NCBI GenBank assembly: GCA_002690705.1
Contig: NZFO01000009.1
Coordinates: 116,240-180,239, forward strand
Reading direction: 5' to 3'
Length of the DNA: 64,000 bases
Origin: Magnetovibrio sp.
Lineage (GTDB): Bacteria > Pseudomonadota > Alphaproteobacteria > Rhodospirillales > Casp-alpha2
Shown: positions 55,166-64,000 of the stretch, in pieces
How positions within the stretch are numbered: position 1 is the first letter of the stretch
Layout of the letters: each line of letters starts with the position of its first letter
Made by a program: the position numbers and the translations under genes
Notes under the pieces: model-generated
What the model saw: the letters and a program-made list of their open reading frames with translations, nothing else
Databases searched by the model: none
What the model was told of the DNA's origin: nothing

Positions 55166-55735
55166 TTAAAAGTCATTCGAGCGACGCATAATTTCCAGAG
55201 CTTTACCTACGCACCTTGCGTCTGCCAACGCAGTATGGGCATCGCCCGGTGGTTCGAAACCCATCAGCCGTGGCAGGTTGCTACTTACAAGATTCTTCCT
55301 TGGAATACCCAAGAACTTGGAAACGTCGGGTACAACATTAACAAATAATTCTCGAGAAAACGGTGCATTAATCCCTTGAAGATTACAATTTTCAAAAAGT
55401 ATTTTGCCGTCATCTCCAAAGCTATAAATGGCACTTACATTCTTCCCAAGAAATTGAGCAACAATTTCTATAGCTTCAACAAACTCTATACCATGTGCAT
55501 CTAAATTAGCCTGCGTTATACCAGTGAGATTGATAAAATAGTCGCTAAGGTGTGGATTGATAATCGGTTTGAGCAGAAGTTCAATTTGGTCAACTTCTAA
55601 AAAGGTATCGCCTCGAAGTTTTGCCATACCGATTTGGACAAGTTCAACCTCTTGCCCGGGTGTTGACCAACCGTTTTGCCATGAGCCCTCCCAAGCCGTC
55701 CATTCAGAATCGTACACTACCACCTCTCTATTCAT
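55166..55735 (-). CDS. DnaQ-like DEDDh 3'-5' exonuclease
   Basis: 189 residues. First Asp and Glu in VYDSEWTAWEG, middle Asp in YSFGDDGKIL, and H-x4-D in GDAHTALADAR give the full DEDDh set. The rather long first segment and ELVQIGMAKL resemble the ERI1/KapD-like RNases rather than the pol III epsilon subunit. Lies 5 bp after the Sua5 gene. Confidence 0.87.
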   Translation of the reverse strand: MNREVVVYDSEWTAWEGSWQNGWSTPGQEVELVQIGMAKLRGDTFLEVDQIELLLKPIINPHLSDYFINLTGITQANLDAHGIEFVEAIEIVAQFLGKNVSAIYSFGDDGKILFENCNLQGINAPFSRELFVNVVPDVSKFLGIPRKNLVSSNLPRLMGFEPPGDAHTALADARCVGKALEIMRRSNDF

Positions 55736-55740
55736 GACTT

Positions 55741-56706
55741 TTACTCCGCGGCAATTCGCGTGGCGGCGCGTTTCAATCGGTCATTAATAGCCTGCCCTAA
55801 ACCCATACTGGGGATCGGCGCGACAGCAATACTTTTTAAATTTTCTTCATCCATTATTCGGAGCATCTTGAAGAGATTGGCCGCAGCTTCAGTGAGGTTT
55901 CCTGAAGGACTCAAATTTTGCGTGCTTAAGGTCGTGCTTGGACCAAAACCCAAAAGCCCCTCACCACTGCGAGGAGCACTGACATTTAAACGTAATGGGG
56001 TTTGCGGTGCATAATGACGACTTAACTGACCCGGAGACCTATGCGTGAGCTCATTTTCACTTACAAGTTTTAATTTACCGATGCGTTCAGTCAGTTCTTC
56101 AAAGGTTACACCACCGGGTCTCAACAAAACAGGGACGTCACCCCGCGCATCTATAACGGTGGACTCCAGACCCACTGCGCATCTGCCGCCATCAAGCACT
56201 GAGAACGTATCCATGGTCTTTATATTACGGAATGAGTTGACTACATGGGCAGCCTCGGTAGGGCTTACTTCCCCTGAAAGGTTCGCGCTTGGGGCGGCTA
56301 TTGGACAATTAGCTCGGTTCAAGATAGCTCTTGCAATGCTATGAGATGGGATGCGAACTGCCATCGTATCCAGCCCAGCAACTGCGAGAAGGGACACAGT
56401 GCTTTGGTCTTTGCGCTCAAGGACCAGGCTCATAGGCCCTGGCCAAAAAGCGGTAGCTAATGTATGTGCGATTGGAGTAAAATGCACGTGTTCAGAAGCA
56501 CTATCGATATCGGGTACGTGGACGATTAAAGGATTAAAATCGGGCCGGTTTTTAAGCGCGAAAATGGCTGCCACAGCTCCATCGTTGGTCGCATCTGCCC
56601 CAAGTCCATAAACGGTCTCAGTGGGGAATGCGGCCAGGCGCCCGGTAGATATTATATCAGCTGTTCGTTGGATACTGGCGTCATTAAGTCCTGCAATATT
56701 TATCAT
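55741..56706 (-). CDS. L-threonylcarbamoyladenylate synthase (Sua5/YrdC)
   Basis: 321 residues. First step of t6A synthesis for ANN-decoding tRNAs. FPTETVYGLGADATND, KNRPDFNPLIVHV, RIPSHSIARAIL, PIAAPSANLSG and ESTVIDAR are YrdC-domain motifs; the C-terminal Sua5 domain (SPGQLSRHYAPQTPLRL) makes this the long form. Its start overlaps the cysQ stop by 4 bp. Confidence 0.94.
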   Translation of the reverse strand: MINIAGLNDASIQRTADIISTGRLAAFPTETVYGLGADATNDGAVAAIFALKNRPDFNPLIVHVPDIDSASEHVHFTPIAHTLATAFWPGPMSLVLERKDQSTVSLLAVAGLDTMAVRIPSHSIARAILNRANCPIAAPSANLSGEVSPTEAAHVVNSFRNIKTMDTFSVLDGGRCAVGLESTVIDARGDVPVLLRPGGVTFEELTERIGKLKLVSENELTHRSPGQLSRHYAPQTPLRLNVSAPRSGEGLLGFGPSTTLSTQNLSPSGNLTEAAANLFKMLRIMDEENLKSIAVAPIPSMGLGQAINDRLKRAATRIAAE

Positions 56707-57488
56707 TTTTGAGAAGCCAGTACACCCGGACCAACAGCGACAAAGTGGGGATTTTCAAACCCGGGTTTGCCATAAGTTAATTCCTCCCCATCTAAAGTTT
56801 TTACCGAACCACCAGCAAAGTACATCACGGCATGGCCAGCGGCTGTGTCCCACTCCATGGTGCGACCGAGGCGTGGATAAATATCTGCAATACCCTCGGC
56901 AATACGACAGAACTTGAGTGAGCTCCCGGCACTAGCCTCGCTGGTAATATTAAAATTATCTAAATAAATATCTATATCAGGCGTTCGATGTGAGCGACTG
57001 ACCAGTGCTGTTAAGCCACCCTGTGCTTGACGGCATTGAATATTCACGCGGGTTTGATTATTTCCGATCTTGAAGGTGCCGCTATTTAGCCCACAATAAC
57101 TGACACTATTTATGGGGACATGGACAATACCTAAGATGGGCTTTGCATTTTCTATTAATGCGATGTTCACAGTGAATTCGCCGTTCCGAGAGATGAATTC
57201 TTTAGTACCGTCCAGTGGATCCACCAACCAAAAAGGGGTGTCTGGAACATTGGGTAGCTTGCCCATGCTGGCGGCCTCCTCGCCAACAACTGGGAAATCT
57301 GCAGTCACACCCTCGATAATTGCGCGTGTGATTTGTTCCTCCGCGATTTTATCAGCCTTAGTCACAGGTGATTTATCGCCTTTGGCTTCGATATCAAAAT
57401 CTGTCTCGTATATGCGCATTATTTCTTGACCCGCGCGCCGGGCTACACTCTCAATTTGTTTAGCTAATCCGAGGCCAACATTAAGCAC
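56703..57488 (-). CDS. cysQ: 3'(2'),5'-bisphosphate nucleotidase CysQ
   Basis: 261 residues. Hydrolyses 3'-phosphoadenosine 5'-phosphate from sulfate assimilation. GDKSPVTKAD, VVGEEAAS, the Mg2+/phosphatase motif DPLDGTKEF and EWDTAAGHAV are the FIG-superfamily marks. Translation is coupled to Sua5 by a 4-bp overlap. Confidence 0.93.
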   Translation of the reverse strand: MLNVGLGLAKQIESVARRAGQEIMRIYETDFDIEAKGDKSPVTKADKIAEEQITRAIIEGVTADFPVVGEEAASMGKLPNVPDTPFWLVDPLDGTKEFISRNGEFTVNIALIENAKPILGIVHVPINSVSYCGLNSGTFKIGNNQTRVNIQCRQAQGGLTALVSRSHRTPDIDIYLDNFNITSEASAGSSLKFCRIAEGIADIYPRLGRTMEWDTAAGHAVMYFAGGSVKTLDGEELTYGKPGFENPHFVAVGPGVLASQK

Positions 57489-57561
57489 TTTTCGGGTCCT
57501 TTTTTACAAATTTATTATAGGTGCCGGTCACGCAGTGGTTCAGTTATGTCGAGAGTGGACG

Positions 57562-59175
57562 TTAATTTTTGACAAACCCATTCATGTCAACGCTCTCCGT
57601 AACAAAACGCCAAGCTTGAAAGTTTTCGGACCAGTGATTTGTTCCCATGCCTGCTTTCTTTTTAAGATTCTTGAGGAAAGAACTTGGGTCCACCAATTGA
57701 TCCCATACCGAAGGGAGGAAAAGTGCTCGTTGTAATCCGTCGGCGATAACTAGACCGTCTTGGCCTGGTCGCAGTTGAGTTGTTAAATCAACTTCATTTT
57801 CAAATTGTATTGGTGTTTGGGGACTGAGAACTGCAATTGATAAATCTAATGTCTTTCTCTCTGTAATTTGAAGCGCAGCGAAACGCGGGTCTTTAAACGC
57901 TGCCTTGTAAGCATTGTCGGAGACATCGTGTGCTAAGGGTCGGTAGGCATTGGCAGTACCGATACATCCCCTCAACCTCCCGCATTGTGTAATCGTTACA
58001 AAACATGCGCCCATGCAATGCAATGCCCTTGGAGCTTCATCTAATTGTATTGGACCGCCCTCCTCATGATCAAAGCCAAAATCGATTGAGGCAACTGCAA
58101 TCGAGATAAGCGTCGATCCGTGAAGGTTCAAAAGTTCTCGGGTCTCGAGGCCAAAGTCTATCTCCTCTTTATGGTCTATTAACGGTACCGTAGTCCAGCC
58201 AGTTTTGATGTGTTTCCGTGTTAGCAGTGGCTTATTTGCAAATTTTTTTGAACTTGCCGAGATAAATTTTGATATTGGTGCTTTTGACATACGAACACTG
58301 TCTGCTGTGGTTAAGATTTCAAAGTGTTTTGATTTTTGTATCGATTTGAAATGAGGATTACATTTTTTTTTTAGCTCCTCCTTAGGCGTGAAAAAAAGCC
58401 AAGCACCGTATCCCACAACCCGAGCTTTGTGTCCGGCAGTGTCACCAGAGTTACGGAGATCAACTGTGTGAACATCAAGGTTCCGACGTTTGGCTAATGT
58501 TAGCAATCCTCTGATTGGGTAGCGCCCGCAAGCACCGTTTTTTTCAATATTCTCAGGATCGAGATTTTCTATCGCCTTGCAAGTTGCGCGATCCATTCTA
58601 CGCGCGCTTTTATAATCCAAATAGTGACTTAGATCGGAACTAATTACGATAAGCGTCTCACTACCGCCCCATATTGCCTCCAATACATCGGCGACTGTCT
58701 CAGCAGGTGTCACCCCGACAACTAGTGGGACCAATGTGAAACTATCCAGCATCGTTTGAAGGAATGGCAGATGAGCTTCCAAGCTGTGCTCAAGTCTATG
58801 GGGTTCGTTTAAAATAGAGACTTGCTGCATTTGTTCCAGTTGAAAGAATGTTTTTTTATCAATGGGAATTTTACCAAGTGGTGTTGCGAACATATTCGCG
58901 TCACTCAAGGCGATACCGTGGAGCGCGACCCGGTGACAGGGGCCGAGAAGCACTACGCGGTTTATGGTTCTGCGCGATGGTTCTAAGTGTTTGTATGCAG
59001 AAGCTGCAATAGCTCCAGAATAGGCAAGGCCTGCATGCGGAGCAATGAGCGCTTTTGGCACGCGGGTGTGATAAACGGGTGCTTGATCGATATAATTTTT
59101 CACAACCGCGCTCAATTCATCTGGTTCGTTGGGATAAAACTGGCCTGCGACGGCTGACTGACGAATATTAGGCAT
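57562..59175 (-). CDS. Fused AmmeMemoRadiSam protein B (Memo) and protein A (AMMECR1)
   Basis: 537 residues from MPNIRQSAVAGQFYP; upstream in-frame codons (47) are outside the family. Residues 1 to about 270 are a Memo domain: AGQFYPNEPDEL, APHAGLAYSG, LLGPCHRVALHG and HSLEAHLPFLQ supply the metal-type His, and SSDLSHYLD follows. After a linker of about 80 residues comes AMMECR1 (about 350-537) with the signature GRLRGCIGTANAY and AFKDPRFAAL. Normally separate proteins or a fusion, these accompany a radical SAM enzyme; here amrS is at 60575. The biochemical reaction of this system in bacteria is not established to my knowledge. Confidence 0.9.
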   Translation of the reverse strand: MPNIRQSAVAGQFYPNEPDELSAVVKNYIDQAPVYHTRVPKALIAPHAGLAYSGAIAASAYKHLEPSRRTINRVVLLGPCHRVALHGIALSDANMFATPLGKIPIDKKTFFQLEQMQQVSILNEPHRLEHSLEAHLPFLQTMLDSFTLVPLVVGVTPAETVADVLEAIWGGSETLIVISSDLSHYLDYKSARRMDRATCKAIENLDPENIEKNGACGRYPIRGLLTLAKRRNLDVHTVDLRNSGDTAGHKARVVGYGAWLFFTPKEELKKKCNPHFKSIQKSKHFEILTTADSVRMSKAPISKFISASSKKFANKPLLTRKHIKTGWTTVPLIDHKEEIDFGLETRELLNLHGSTLISIAVASIDFGFDHEEGGPIQLDEAPRALHCMGACFVTITQCGRLRGCIGTANAYRPLAHDVSDNAYKAAFKDPRFAALQITERKTLDLSIAVLSPQTPIQFENEVDLTTQLRPGQDGLVIADGLQRALFLPSVWDQLVDPSSFLKNLKKKAGMGTNHWSENFQAWRFVTESVDMNGFVKN

Positions 59176-59464
59176 TTGGGCACCCTTGCGTCGGAACAAT
59201 TTATTGAACCATATTGCTCCATTAGTGTAAACCAAGTCTAGCTGTGGTTCCAGAGTGAAGCGTCGGTTTAAATGGGCTAAGAATTCCTGTATCGGGAATG
59301 TTCGACAGAGATGCAACTATCACAATCGTAAAAGGCAGTTGTCATCAGTTTTTGGACATGCTTTTTTTACCCGATAAATAGTTAGCAATGAGGCTCAGCC
59401 TGTTTATTGCCTTGCTAAGATAACTTTAACGGAGAATGATGTTTATCAAATGCAGGGGATTTAA

Positions 59465-60517
59465 ATGACTTACAATGTTTTAATCTTGGGCGCTTCTTAT
59501 GGATCGTTACTTGGCACTAAGCTTGCCATGGCTGGCCATAATGTGACCCTCGTATGTCGCTCCAAGACTGCCGAACTAATCAACGCTGAGGGAACTGAGG
59601 TACGGGTCAAATTTAAGGGTGAGGATGAGCATCGTTCAATTTTCTCTGATGATGTCTCAGGAAAAGTGCGTGCCCTTACCCCTCAGGGTGTCGTAGTACA
59701 GGATTATGACATGGTGGGTCTCGCTATGCAGGAGCCACAATATGCGCACCATACACTTAGAACGATATTAATAAGAATAGCAGAAGAAAAAATTCCTTGT
59801 CTCTCGATTATGAACATGCCCCCACTTACTTTCTTGAAGCGCATTGAAGGCTTGGATACGAGCAAGTTGGGTGCCAGCTACACGGATCCAACGGTCTGGG
59901 ATCGATTTGACCCTGATTTCATGACCCTATGCAGTCCTGATCCCCAAGCCTTTCGTCCCCCGGAGGAAAAAGCAAATGTGCTTCATGTTGGTTTGCCCAC
60001 GAATTTTAAGGCTTCTGAATTTGGTGACTTTAAGGCCAATAAAATTTTATATAAGTTAGAAGAAGACATAGCATCAACAAGACTGGACGGTAACGATGTG
60101 CCGGTCAAGTTGCGCGTTTATAAATCCATTTTTGTACCATTAGCTAAATGGAGTATGCTGCTAACCGGGAATTATAGGTGTATTACGCGCGAACAACCGC
60201 GAAGCATCCGCGACGCTGTCCATAACGATTTGAAAAAGTCGCAAGAAATATACCAGTTTGTTGATGAGGTCGCGCAGAGGCTTGGCGCTGATCCTACGGA
60301 CAGGGTCCCTTTTGATAAGTATGTTAAAGCTTCTGAAAACTTGGTTAAGCCCTCTTCGGCAGCACGTGCTGTTTCTGCTGGCGCTCCCTTTATTGAACGT
60401 GTTGACGTCTTGGTTAAACTAATTGCTGAGGATCTTGGTCTGTCTAACCGTGATATAAATGAGACGGTGGAGATCGTTGATGAGAAATTGAGCAGTAACA
60501 TCCCGATTTTGGGATAA
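59465..60517 (+). CDS. Ketopantoate reductase-like NAD(P)-binding protein
   Basis: 350 residues. N-terminal Rossmann segment VLILGASYGSLLGTKLAMAGHNVTLVCR has GASYGSLLG in place of the usual GxGxxG. The rest resembles the ApbA/PanE group loosely: PQGVVVQDYDMVGLAMQEPQ, then a helical C-terminal half (KSIFVPLAKWSMLLTGNYR, FDKYVKASENLVKPSSAARAVSAGAPFIER). Too divergent to assign as PanE; the canonical catalytic Lys may be one of K215-225. It lies between amrAB and amrS and reads in the same direction as amrS, 57 bp before it. Possibly part of that system. Confidence 0.8.
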   Translation: MTYNVLILGASYGSLLGTKLAMAGHNVTLVCRSKTAELINAEGTEVRVKFKGEDEHRSIFSDDVSGKVRALTPQGVVVQDYDMVGLAMQEPQYAHHTLRTILIRIAEEKIPCLSIMNMPPLTFLKRIEGLDTSKLGASYTDPTVWDRFDPDFMTLCSPDPQAFRPPEEKANVLHVGLPTNFKASEFGDFKANKILYKLEEDIASTRLDGNDVPVKLRVYKSIFVPLAKWSMLLTGNYRCITREQPRSIRDAVHNDLKKSQEIYQFVDEVAQRLGADPTDRVPFDKYVKASENLVKPSSAARAVSAGAPFIERVDVLVKLIAEDLGLSNRDINETVEIVDEKLSSNIPILG

Positions 60518-60574
60518 TTTAAAGCGGAAGATTTAGGGGTCACCCTGACTCGAAATCTGTGTTAGTTTCTTTTT

Positions 60575-61654
60575 ATGACTGTTGTCTCTACTCAATATTG
60601 GTCGAAAGTCGAAGACGGGCGGATTCAGTGTGACATCTGCCCGCGCCATTGCAAAATGCACGACGGACAACGGGGATTATGTTACGTCAGAGCATGTGAG
60701 GATGGTGGAATCGTTCTCACGACTTACGGGAGGTCAAGCGGGTTTTGCATTGATCCAATAGAAAAAAAACCGTTAAATCACTTTCTTCCCGGCACGCCAG
60801 TGCTTAGTTTCGGAACGGCTGGCTGTAACTTAACGTGTAAATTCTGCCAAAATTGGTCGATCTCCAAAGCCCGAGCGTTTGATAAACTGCAAAGCGAGGC
60901 AACCCCTGAGCGTATTGCGGAGGCCGCCCGCCAAACTGAATGCCGCTCCGTTGCCTACACTTATAACGATCCAGTAATTTTTCTAGAATATGCAATTGAT
61001 ACAGCCAAGGCCTGCCGGGAACGCGGAATTAAGAACGTCGCAGTGACAGCGGGCTATATTTGCCCTGACCCGCGGAAAGAATTTTATTCGTGGATGGATG
61101 CTGCGAACGTCGATCTAAAAGCGTTCACTGAGTATTTTTACAGAGAGCTTTGCACCGCACGATTGCCTGATGTGCTGGACACGTTAAAATATCTTAAACA
61201 CGACACCAATGTGTGGTTTGAGATTACTGATCTTTTAATCCCCGGTGAAAACGATAGCGATGCAGAAATAGATCAAATGACGTCATGGGTGGTCAAGAAT
61301 CTTGGTCCCGAAGTGCCCATGCATTTCTCGGCTTTCCATCCTGATTGGAAGATGCTTGATAAACCCCGTACACCCATAGAAACCCTTAAACGTGCGCGGT
61401 ACATCGCGCAAGGCAACGGCGTTCGTTATGCTTACATAGGTAATGTCCATCACCACGAGGCACAAAGCACTTACTGCCACAATTGTGGTGAGATGTTGAT
61501 TGGGCGTGATTGGTATGAACTTTCAAAATGGATGATAAACCTCCAAGGTAGTAATGTGGGTAACTGCCAGTCCTGTGATGAGCCAGTTCCCGGTATTTTC
61601 GAGGGTCCGCCGGGGGATTGGGGACGCAAACGTCAACCAGTGCGCTTGTCTTGA
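60575..61654 (+). CDS. amrS: AmmeMemoRadiSam system radical SAM enzyme
   Basis: 359 residues. The radical SAM cluster is C84-x3-C88-x2-C91 (GTAGCNLTCKFCQNW). N-terminal Cys C19, C22, C26 and C36 (CDICPRHCKMHDGQRGLC) and a C-terminal Cys pair (CHNCGEMLIG ... CQSC) probably bind metal. PIEKKPLNHFLPG and YTYNDPVIFLEYA are conserved. It is the partner of the fused Memo/AMMECR1 protein on the other strand. Substrate unknown. Confidence 0.93.
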   Translation: MTVVSTQYWSKVEDGRIQCDICPRHCKMHDGQRGLCYVRACEDGGIVLTTYGRSSGFCIDPIEKKPLNHFLPGTPVLSFGTAGCNLTCKFCQNWSISKARAFDKLQSEATPERIAEAARQTECRSVAYTYNDPVIFLEYAIDTAKACRERGIKNVAVTAGYICPDPRKEFYSWMDAANVDLKAFTEYFYRELCTARLPDVLDTLKYLKHDTNVWFEITDLLIPGENDSDAEIDQMTSWVVKNLGPEVPMHFSAFHPDWKMLDKPRTPIETLKRARYIAQGNGVRYAYIGNVHHHEAQSTYCHNCGEMLIGRDWYELSKWMINLQGSNVGNCQSCDEPVPGIFEGPPGDWGRKRQPVRLS

Positions 61655-61726
61655 CTTAGTCGCCTTAACTGACATTTTGCGACCTCTTAAGCGATTCTGC
61701 TTTAAATATTGGACGGAATATTTGAT

Positions 61727-62722
61727 GTGAAAAAATGGTTTGTAATCATTTTAAAGACAGGGGTTTCAGCTGGGTTAATCTGGGTTTTACTGTCTGGGGT
61801 AGATTTTCAATCGCTCAAAATAAAATTTGATAAAATTAACCTGACGCTCGTACTGGTCGCTATGGGGGCCATCATGGCGCAAATCTTCATTGGAACACTG
61901 CGTTGGATGAGCGTACTCAAAGGCTTGGGGGCTAACGTAATGTTCTTTGCATTGGCCAAGCTCTATTATATTGGTGTTTTTTTTAATCAGGCGCTACCCG
62001 GTGGGACTGGGGGCGATGCTGTTCGTGTCTTTTTGAGCTATCGCGAGGGAGTCAACTTTCGTCATGCCTTTAATGGTGTTTTTTTAGAACGTGTTGCGAC
62101 TGTGTTGGCGCTTATCGCATTGGTCGATATTACGCAGCCGTTCTTCATTGAGAGCTTATCTGAGGAGATGGCAAGCGTTAGCCTCACCAGTGCAATTATT
62201 ATATCTCTTGGTGGGATCGTTGGAGTTATACTATTAACACAACTTTACCGGTTTCCCGAGCGTATACAGCACTGGTCCATCATTCGGGGGCTTGGTAATC
62301 TTGGGAGAGATTTGCGATTAATATTTTTTTCATTTAAGCGAGCCGGCCCACCATTATTCTGGAGCCTTGTTGGGCATATAAACGTCTCTTTTTCGGTTTT
62401 TTTACTTGCGACGAGCCTAAGGTTGAATGTGTCATTATTTGATTGCATCATCCTTGTACCACCTGTTTTATTGATTTTATCCATACCTATTTCCATTGGA
62501 GGCTGGGGGGTTCGTGAGGGGGCCATGGTATGGGCATTTGCTTTGGTTGGGGTGCCAAAAGAAGCCGCTTTGGCCCTATCCCTCCTGTTCGGCATTGTGG
62601 TTCTTTTAACGGCGCTACCGGGGGGGGTGGTATGGTTAGTAACACGAAAAGGCGACAATAATAGCTCTAGTATACCTAAGGGTGCCATTGGGGCTATACA
62701 GGACCAGCAGGAAAAAACTTGA
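61727..62722 (+). CDS. UPF0104 / LPG-synthase transmembrane-domain protein
   Basis: 331 residues from GTG 61727, with GGACGGA 8-14 bases before it; a TTG six codons earlier is weaker. About eight membrane spans. FFNQALPGGTGGDAVRVFLSYR and ISIGGWGVREGAMVWAFAL are the signature of the AglD/MprF N-terminal transmembrane family, some members of which flip or synthesise aminoacyl-lipids. The soluble catalytic domain of MprF is absent, so lipid aminoacylation is not implied. 72 bp after amrS. Confidence 0.87.
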   Translation: MKKWFVIILKTGVSAGLIWVLLSGVDFQSLKIKFDKINLTLVLVAMGAIMAQIFIGTLRWMSVLKGLGANVMFFALAKLYYIGVFFNQALPGGTGGDAVRVFLSYREGVNFRHAFNGVFLERVATVLALIALVDITQPFFIESLSEEMASVSLTSAIIISLGGIVGVILLTQLYRFPERIQHWSIIRGLGNLGRDLRLIFFSFKRAGPPLFWSLVGHINVSFSVFLLATSLRLNVSLFDCIILVPPVLLILSIPISIGGWGVREGAMVWAFALVGVPKEAALALSLLFGIVVLLTALPGGVVWLVTRKGDNNSSSIPKGAIGAIQDQQEKT

Positions 62723-62797
62723 AAAGTAGGGCCGCTCTGTTTCTCTGTTATTTAATTATTTTTAATTATCAAATTGTAATTTCAAGGAACTCTATAC

Positions 62798-64000
62798 ATG
62801 AAAATTGTTTTCGCTAATCCGTTCATGCCTTCGACCGGCGTTGCTGTTGTTTTCGCTACAGATACTGGGCGATTTTTAACCTCGGCGTCTAAGCTTGATA
62901 CTGCTGCTAAGGGTGCTCTCACACGCGCCGTTAAAGGCAGTAAATTTAGAGGGCGTAAGGGACAGTCGTTGACCGTAATGGCTCCTGCGAGCGCAAAGCT
63001 TAATCGAATTCTCTTGGTTGGCCTAGGCAAGGCTAAAGACATCGATGAGTTGGCGGCCCAATCCGTTGGTGGAGAGATTTACACTCATATAGGTTCGAGT
63101 GGCCAAACGAGTGCTAATGTAATGGTCGATGAGATTGACGGTGTTAGTATGAAGACAGCAGAGATCGCAGCAAATATAGCTTATGGTGCACGACTGCGCT
63201 CTTACTGCTTCGACAAGTATCTAACAAAGAAGAGGGCGGAGGCCCAACCTAGTCTGAAAACTTTGCGGATTACATGTGTAAGAAGCTTAAATGCTAAATC
63301 GTTATTCCAGCCTTTGAACAGGGTTGCAGATGGTATTTTTATGGCCCGTGACCTCGTTTCTGAGCCTCCGAACGTAATTTATCCGCAGTCATTGGCGCAA
63401 CGCGCTCGAGAATTGTCCAAGCTCGGTGTCAAAGTTGAAGTGCTTGGTGAGGCAAAAATGAGAAAGCTGGGGATGGGAGCACTTTTGGGGGTTGGCCAAG
63501 GTTCTGCGCGGGAGTCACAAATGGTTATAATGCGATGGAACGGCGCCGGAAAAGACTCGAGCCCAATTGCCTTTGTTGGTAAAGGTGTGACTTTTGACAC
63601 AGGTGGAATTTCTATTAAGCCCGCGGGAGGCATGGAGGATATGAAGTGGGACATGGGTGGCTCCGGTGTCGTGATCGGTTTGATGCGGGCACTAGCTGGA
63701 CGCAAAGCGAGAGTAAATGTGGTAGGGGTTGTGGGCCTCGTTGAAAACATGCCCGACGGAAATGCTCAGCGTCCGGGCGATATTGTGACCTCTATGTCTG
63801 GTCAAACCATCGAGGTAATAAATACAGATGCCGAGGGCCGCTTAGTACTTGCCGATGCATTGCATTACACCGTTGAGCGTTTTAAACCCAAATTCATCGT
63901 CGACTTGGCTACATTGACTGGCGCTATCATTGTTTCTTTAGCCGATCAGTATGCAGGTTTATTTACTAATAATGATACGCTGTGCGATCGGCTGTTAACA
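62798..64000 (+). CDS. pepA: Leucyl (cytosol) aminopeptidase, partial
   Basis: 401 codons to the window edge, about 80-90% of a typical PepA. M17 aminopeptidase: GKGVTFDTGGISIKPAGGMEDMKWDMGGSG holds metal ligands, and NTDAEGRLVLADAL is the family signature with the Glu and Arg. Cuts N-terminal residues from peptides in the cytoplasm; in E. coli also acts in plasmid resolution. AAGGAAC precedes ATG 62798. Its 3' end lies beyond 64000. Confidence 0.95.
   Translation, partial: MKIVFANPFMPSTGVAVVFATDTGRFLTSASKLDTAAKGALTRAVKGSKFRGRKGQSLTVMAPASAKLNRILLVGLGKAKDIDELAAQSVGGEIYTHIGSSGQTSANVMVDEIDGVSMKTAEIAANIAYGARLRSYCFDKYLTKKRAEAQPSLKTLRITCVRSLNAKSLFQPLNRVADGIFMARDLVSEPPNVIYPQSLAQRARELSKLGVKVEVLGEAKMRKLGMGALLGVGQGSARESQMVIMRWNGAGKDSSPIAFVGKGVTFDTGGISIKPAGGMEDMKWDMGGSGVVIGLMRALAGRKARVNVVGVVGLVENMPDGNAQRPGDIVTSMSGQTIEVINTDAEGRLVLADALHYTVERFKPKFIVDLATLTGAIIVSLADQYAGLFTNNDTLCDRLLT

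Overview
This 64 kb window is chromosomal DNA from a proteobacterium, most likely a marine alphaproteobacterium. By eye GC is in the mid-40s percent. The evidence for class is gene order and family type: an archaeal-type SerC paired with SerA behind a serC-like leader RNA, an L9 protein with a long acidic tail, the block rpsF-rpsR-DUF2232-rplI-dnaB-alr-mlaEF-radA-cvpA-purF, the block fabD-fabG-acpP-fabF-mltG...yicC-gmk, and the envelope operon lptF-lptG-lptD-surA-pdxA-rsmA. I cannot assign a genus. I see no tRNA, rRNA, CRISPR array, insertion sequence, phage gene or origin.

Layout. 1-3.5 kb (minus): the end of a redoxin/2OG-Fe(II) oxygenase gene with an apparent frameshift, a PagL-like lipid A deacylase, and an enolase paralogue that has lost nearly all catalytic residues. 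3.5-4.0 kb: a 504-bp divergent control region with two perfect palindromes, a direct repeat and a serC-motif-like hairpin. 4.0-6.7 kb (plus): serC-serA. 6.8-8.7 kb (minus): an unassigned P-loop ATPase followed closely by metA (predicted acetyl-CoA type). 9.1-13.2 kb (minus): a thioredoxin-like gene, a YfgM-like TPR protein, bamB and der. 13.3-15.6 kb (plus): a small lipoprotein and a TPR/glycosyltransferase protein. 15.5-18.7 kb (minus): a PrpF-family protein, phnW and an SDR that overlaps purF. 18.7-29.5 kb (minus): purine synthesis, replication, D-alanine synthesis, Mla lipid transport and ribosomal genes. 29.9-37.2 kb (mostly plus): fatty acid synthesis, mltG, yicC and gmk. 37.3-46.4 kb (minus): a TauD-type dioxygenase and the outer-membrane biogenesis operon. 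46.5-49.4 kb (minus): a DmdC-like acyl-CoA dehydrogenase, azlD and a broken azlC. 49.9-55 kb: yaaA, an ArsC/YffB protein, an FAD oxidase, a 673-bp gene-free stretch and an MFS transporter. 55.2-61.7 kb: exonuclease/Sua5/cysQ, then the AmmeMemoRadiSam genes (a fused B-A protein and the radical SAM enzyme) with a ketopantoate-reductase-like gene between them. 61.7-64 kb: a UPF0104 membrane protein and the start of pepA.

How it fits together. Most of the window is core biosynthesis and envelope assembly: phospholipid and fatty acid supply (fab genes), LPS export (lptDFG) with its chaperone (surA), the BAM lipoprotein (bamB), retrograde lipid transport (mlaEF), and serine and methionine entry enzymes. 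The less ordinary points are the catalytically dead enolase paralogue divergent from serine biosynthesis, the PLG repeats in LptD, the dehydrogenase inserted in the Memo/AMMECR1/radical SAM locus, and the lesions in azlC and the redoxin/oxygenase gene, which suggest either gene decay or assembly errors.
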